A stretch of 9,580 bases of DNA from an uncultured Prevotellaceae bacterium. GTDB taxonomy: Bacteria; Bacteroidota; Bacteroidia; Bacteroidales; Bacteroidaceae. A model generated the notes under the pieces. The model searched no databases. It saw only the letters and a program-made list of their open reading frames with translations, and was not told the origin of the DNA. A program made the position numbers and the translations under genes. Each line of letters begins with the position of its first letter. Position 1 is the stretch's first letter. Positions 7,801-9,580 of the stretch are shown here, piece after piece. Location of the stretch: assembly GCA_945827465.1 (NCBI GenBank), contig CALZOH010000124.1, forward strand, positions 1 to 9,580, read 5' to 3'.

Positions 7801-9172
7801 TCAGGCTGCTGTTGAGCGTGTGAGCCGTCTTTATGCCGATACAACGCAGTTTGCTACTCTTTATCAATTCTATCGTGAAATGGCTGACAATGCCGAAGTG
7901 GGCGAGGGGACAGGTTATGTCGACAGTCATGAGGCCATACTTGCCTTGACTCGTGCCATTGAAGATGCTAAGTCGCTGGTCGATCCGGAGCAACCTTATC
8001 CGGCTCAAATCGAGAAAGCCCTTGTTCAATTCTCCGAAGCCTATCGCAGTTTCATGACGCATGTCGATTTCCCCAACCCCAATACTTGGTACACCATTGT
8101 TTCTGGTTCTATTCGTGAGTATGCCAAGGGTCAACCTATCTTTTTGAATAGTTCCTCTCTTGGCGGTCGACTTTCTGTGGGTGGCTATCCCTTTGATGTA
8201 GCTTCGCCCGATACCGATCCGTACGCCGTTTGGCGTCTTGTTCCTGTGAATGATGATGACGATGAACGGTTCTATGTTCAGAATGCCGCTACCGGTCAGT
8301 ATTGGGGAGCATATCGTGGCTTGGGAGGTGATGCCGGTCCGTGGATGGAGCACACTCCGTGTATTTATCATGTTACCTATTATGGTCAAGGCGGTTTCCG
8401 TTTGCAGCAAGAAGGTTTGGACAATCCCTATAATTCCTTGAAGGCTGACCAAAGCACCCGATCCGTGCTCAATGGGGTGGGTTCTACTGATCGGCAGCAG
8501 TGCTGGAAGTTTATTCCTTCCGAAGCTAAAACCATGGCGATAAAAGGTCTTCCTGCCTCGTCCGTTCAAATCATGACCCTGCCGTTTGCCACGGGTGGTG
8601 ATGATGCTCTCGAACGACTCAATCCGCATGTCAAGACTTACGCCGTTCATCATCTTACCAAGTCTGATCAAGGCGATCGATTGGGACTGATGGCCAAGAC
8701 GGACTTTGAAGCCGGTGAACCGTTCATCTTGGTGGTGAATGATATAGCCCAACCCAATGGGACTTCCGCATTGAGATTCCGTACTCCCGAAACGGTGACC
8801 GATACTTCTTCCATTGTGGCCAATGGTTTGGTGGGTACTTTGGAAGGCGTCAAACTCTCTTCGCTGGGTATGGGCATTTTTGTGAACAATGTATTCACTA
8901 CCGTTTCTGCCGGTGTAACCGTTCCCGGTGGTAGTGGTTATCTCGACCCTCGCTTGGTGGTCAATGTTGACAGTGAATCAGACCAAGAACTGGGGTTGGG
9001 TGGACAACTCAATGCCGTGAAGAGTCTCTTTGCCAAGAAGTCGACTACAAAAACATCGGTTTTCACCCTCGATGGCCGATTGGTCAAGCAAGACATCAAC
9101 GCCACCGATGCCCTTCGAGGTTTGTCCAAGGGTATTTATGTCGTGGGAAAAAAGAAAATCTTGGTGAAATAA
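4826..9172 (+). CDS. Giant secreted modular protein: trefoil/ricin-like and discoidin-like modules with T9SS-type C-terminal tail
   Basis: This 1448-residue protein begins at ATG 4826, the first ATG in frame, and opens with a classic signal peptide (MKKIV, a hydrophobic run at residues 4-19, cleavage after VWA near 21). No strong Shine-Dalgarno is seen, only a purine-rich GAAGAAGA, which is normal in Bacteroidota. Three beta-trefoil/ricin-like modules are suggested at about 95-222, 305-446 and 1085-1232, sharing signatures such as FSIQHVATGQYIA (360-372) and RFYVQNAATGQYWG (1148-1161). Two duplicated discoidin-like (F5/8 type C) modules lie at about 490-665 and 748-947. Alanine- and glutamate-rich helical segments resembling FIVAR linkers fill about 228-300, 675-745 and 955-1078. 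The final 40 residues (SVFTLDGRLVKQD ... LRGLSKGIYVVGKKKILVK) resemble the short Por-type tail used by type IX secretion. No catalytic site was recognised, so carbohydrate or surface binding is an inference from the modules. An adhesin role or a divergent enzyme cannot be excluded. Confidence 0.92.
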   Translation: MKKIVGLLLLLMIIVALPVWADDGSQGVMVKGERVSWRDAKAGDVLLLQNATGTWNFQYSTVTTDLSICFLNGTSDRYNRNEGSTQLDVTMTPLSSDNLYRLVTAPPQKAQEGDEVIEVSSFYLQHVDSREYVMGVVDPMSVVLTEDIKSATAFRIQGALASFTEHAQWRTTGLVDDQTAVFTHYDSSDPTVARHFGPFWNYGYSYYGTASDIITWNLYRPAYDDSPIAYLNALLGEVTNEQLSAVAGTDPGCYPLDKSEAYETALKAVQDFVKGNKTDDALCWQVYEALKTAFEALKSSFVPLTDGYYTFVNAYPQYEALQKEQKAMTVNVEGNLAWGRYDVDDPLLIFKVSSLTDGTFSIQHVATGQYIANGGATGAKVQLSEVLTQPQQFQLLSGTSQWNIADVAFGEPYHTDGHLDGKGLSGDIVHWSGGANTASAWYIQAVTDEARIAAAVQNGASRLLAARLQTCLDSANAMLTQIYHYDKLLTKGSQITSNAKTQNNNVLLDGIISYDSEFESIWNSKFQDPSTEGIGYHNLQITLNEPIDKFYFEYYGRPAPSEYHDNPNNIGVYVTNNPALGIRTAAADSSKWVHVCDLVDGFPPNVSDVHYESPMIFLDAPYKYVRLVVHSTTNMNKMAARIFANPFSTGVTFNIAELQFYGGEPLSDSEYFTVPGMKEAADKLTDVMKAAAEKVTAGVVTTSDVEAMKAAMAGVNELLDDRAELDERMAEVLEEARRLYTAACGAYVTLVTDAEQFSSNNMSVADYAGFDHLIDGDLHYTHNFHSVWNAAMQNAAITAAEWEQVLAGLNPDNYHYSGTGYHNLQVALHEPVSHFWFEMTGRTGTKYVDTPTDIEVYATNDDDLGARTDQADISRWTRITELKDNMPDATEGAKYISPVIQLGDSYRYIRFVIKQTALSSNSSMRNFARPDVTGVTWNVGEWQLFKSIDAHRQQYNYNPEMKAAVDAMKVLMDAAEAMEPLQMSDNSKILELQAAVERVSRLYADTTQFATLYQFYREMADNAEVGEGTGYVDSHEAILALTRAIEDAKSLVDPEQPYPAQIEKALVQFSEAYRSFMTHVDFPNPNTWYTIVSGSIREYAKGQPIFLNSSSLGGRLSVGGYPFDVASPDTDPYAVWRLVPVNDDDDERFYVQNAATGQYWGAYRGLGGDAGPWMEHTPCIYHVTYYGQGGFRLQQEGLDNPYNSLKADQSTRSVLNGVGSTDRQQCWKFIPSEAKTMAIKGLPASSVQIMTLPFATGGDDALERLNPHVKTYAVHHLTKSDQGDRLGLMAKTDFEAGEPFILVVNDIAQPNGTSALRFRTPETVTDTSSIVANGLVGTLEGVKLSSLGMGIFVNNVFTTVSAGVTVPGGSGYLDPRLVVNVDSESDQELGLGGQLNAVKSLFAKKSTTKTSVFTLDGRLVKQDINATDALRGLSKGIYVVGKKKILVK
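6293..6820 (+). repeat. Discoidin-like module 1 of an intragenic duplication
   Basis: This covers about residues 490-665 of the giant protein. Anchors are LLDGIIS, IWN, GIGYHNLQITLNEP, FYFEYYGR, VYVTNN, YESPMIFLD, YKYVRLVV and NIAELQFYG. The same order of anchors returns in module 2. The pattern is typical of F5/8 type C (discoidin, CBM32-like) folds, which commonly bind sugars. The two copies have diverged at the DNA level, so the duplication is old. Confidence 0.75.
7067..7666 (+). repeat. Discoidin-like module 2 of an intragenic duplication
   Basis: This covers about residues 748-947. It corresponds to module 1 through LIDGDLH, VWN, GTGYHNLQVALHEP, FWFEMTGR, VYATND, YISPVIQLG, YRYIRFVI and NVGEWQLF. 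It differs by an extra stretch of about 20 residues (AAMQNAAITAAEWEQVLAG region, 789-808) between the SVWN and GTGYHN blocks. Confidence 0.75.
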
Positions 9173-9189
9173 ATCCAGCTTGATTGTTT

Positions 9190-9236
9190 TGCTGTGCCTC
9201 CTCGCCCATGTGAGGGCGTATGCGATACGCCCCTAC
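9190..9236 (-). repeat. One-ended (partial) copy of the palindromic-repeat element, copy B
   Basis: Bases 9213-9236 repeat the 24-bp inverted end exactly (hairpin core 9214-9232). The preceding bases, GCTGTGC then CTCCTCGCCCATGTG, match the corresponding interior of copy C (GCTGTGC, ACCTTCGTCTATGTG) with few changes. The other half of the element is missing, cut only about 17 bases after the stop codon at 9172. The hairpin may also serve as a 3' end for the giant gene's transcript, although no T-run follows it. Confidence 0.8.
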
Positions 9237-9306
9237 ATAATTTACCATTTGTTCGTCGGAGTTAGCTTTTGTTGGTGTCGTTTTCTGTAAGTTTTCGCCG
9301 CCAACT
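9237..9306. other. 70-base spacer between repeat copies B and C
   Basis: No gene or RNA is visible. It contains a CTGTAAGTTTTCGCCGCC stretch just before copy C. Its length almost equals the 71-base interior of the full elements, which makes the three hairpin-bearing ends 9213, 9307 and 9402 nearly evenly spaced. Confidence 0.5.
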
Positions 9307-9425
9307 GTAGGGGCGTATCGCATACGCCCTGATGTGAGCGGAAACGAAATGATGGCGGCGAACACATCCCCATCGTCCGCTGTGCACCTTCGTCTATGTG
9401 GAGGGCGTATGCGATACGCCCCTAC
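9307..9425. repeat. 119-bp palindromic-repeat element, copy C (MITE/BIME-like)
   Basis: The 24-bp ends at 9307-9330 and 9402-9425 are perfect inverted copies separated by 71 bases, the same geometry as copy A at 4454-4572. The interiors are related but diverged, with shared blocks such as GTGAGCG and GCGGCGAA near the left side and TTCG with a nearby TATGTG/TAAGTG near the right. Beyond the ends, AACT before and AGTT after extend the inverted repeat by four bases. No coding capacity is present. Confidence 0.88.
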
Positions 9426-9459
9426 AGTTTTACGTTATCACGAGATGATGCAAAAACGC

Positions 9460-9476
9460 CTTGAAGTAACTTCAAG
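9460..9476. promoter_or_regulatory. Perfect palindrome CTTGAAGTAACTTCAAG, possible operator
   Basis: Two 8-base arms (CTTGAAGT and ACTTCAAG) flank a single central A. The symmetry and size suit a dimeric regulator's binding site, and the following sequence is AT-rich and could hold a promoter for a gene beyond the window. There is no T-run after it, so a rho-independent terminator is unlikely. The function is inferred from symmetry only. Confidence 0.35.
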
Positions 9477-9580
9477 CCCAAATTGTTCACTGTACAAGAC
9501 CATTTTTACATCGTTCAAAGCCCTTTTTGTCATGATACAGATTTACTTCACACGTAATTAACAATTAAATTGTATCGTAT
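9477..9580. other. AT-rich tail of the window with no recognisable gene
   Basis: No convincing coding frame, tRNA or terminator was seen. The end (TAATTAACAATTAAATTG) is strongly AT-rich and may be the leader of a gene starting beyond 9580, but no complete Bacteroidota promoter pair could be placed in it. Confidence 0.4.

Noticed and set aside
9213..9236. Rho-independent terminator for the giant gene
   Set aside because: The hairpin is strong but no T-run follows it (CCCCTACATAATTT), and the same sequence occurs elsewhere as a repeat end. A termination or stabilising role is only possible, so it was not listed as a terminator.
9096..9365. 89-codon minus-strand frame running through repeat copies B and C
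   Set aside because: It overlaps the 3' end of the giant gene, and its residues (GRMRYAPT, VGAYRIRPH) come from the repeats, so it is spurious.
9334..9561. 75-codon plus-strand frame at the window end
   Set aside because: It reads through repeat copy C (GRMRYAPT again) into AT-rich DNA and has no recognisable domain or start signals.

Overview
This window reads as a chromosomal accessory segment from a Bacteroidota bacterium, most likely a Bacteroidales member of the Prevotella type. The evidence is a family GH92 alpha-mannosidase, a very large secreted modular protein ending in a short type IX secretion (Por-type) C-terminal tail, an AAA/DUF4143 ATPase of the sort that is abundant in this phylum, and a promoter candidate of the Bacteroides type (TTTG, 20 bases, TAnnTTTG). 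The genus is inferred, not shown.

Layout. Bases 1-2871 (+) hold the 3' part of a gene for a GH92 glycosidase fused to a C-terminal basic-secretory-protein (BSP) type zinc peptidase domain; its 5' end lies outside the window. Fifteen bases after its stop, in convergent orientation, comes a DUF4143-type ATPase gene (2887-4233, -). This gene is clearly more AT-rich than its neighbours. Its start region carries a 33-bp tandem repeat, and the last repeat copy supplies the -33 box of a good promoter candidate. The intergenic stretch 4234-4825 also contains a 119-bp element with 24-bp terminal inverted repeats. Bases 4826-9172 (+) encode a 1448-residue secreted protein with a signal peptide, three beta-trefoil/ricin-like modules, two duplicated discoidin (F5/8 C)-like modules, helical linkers and a C-terminal sorting tail; no catalytic domain was recognised. 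Directly after its stop are a one-ended copy of the same repeat element (9190-9236) and a second complete 119-bp copy (9307-9425). The final 155 bases carry no recognisable gene but contain a perfect 8-bp-arm palindrome.

How the parts may fit together. The mannosidase/peptidase fusion and the giant binding-module protein would both act outside the cytoplasm and are consistent with attack on, or attachment to, host or dietary glycoproteins. No SusC/SusD pair or regulator is visible, so a polysaccharide utilisation locus cannot be claimed. The ATPase looks like an independent, probably acquired insertion between them. The palindromic repeat family brackets the giant gene on both sides and is the most distinctive non-coding structure here.
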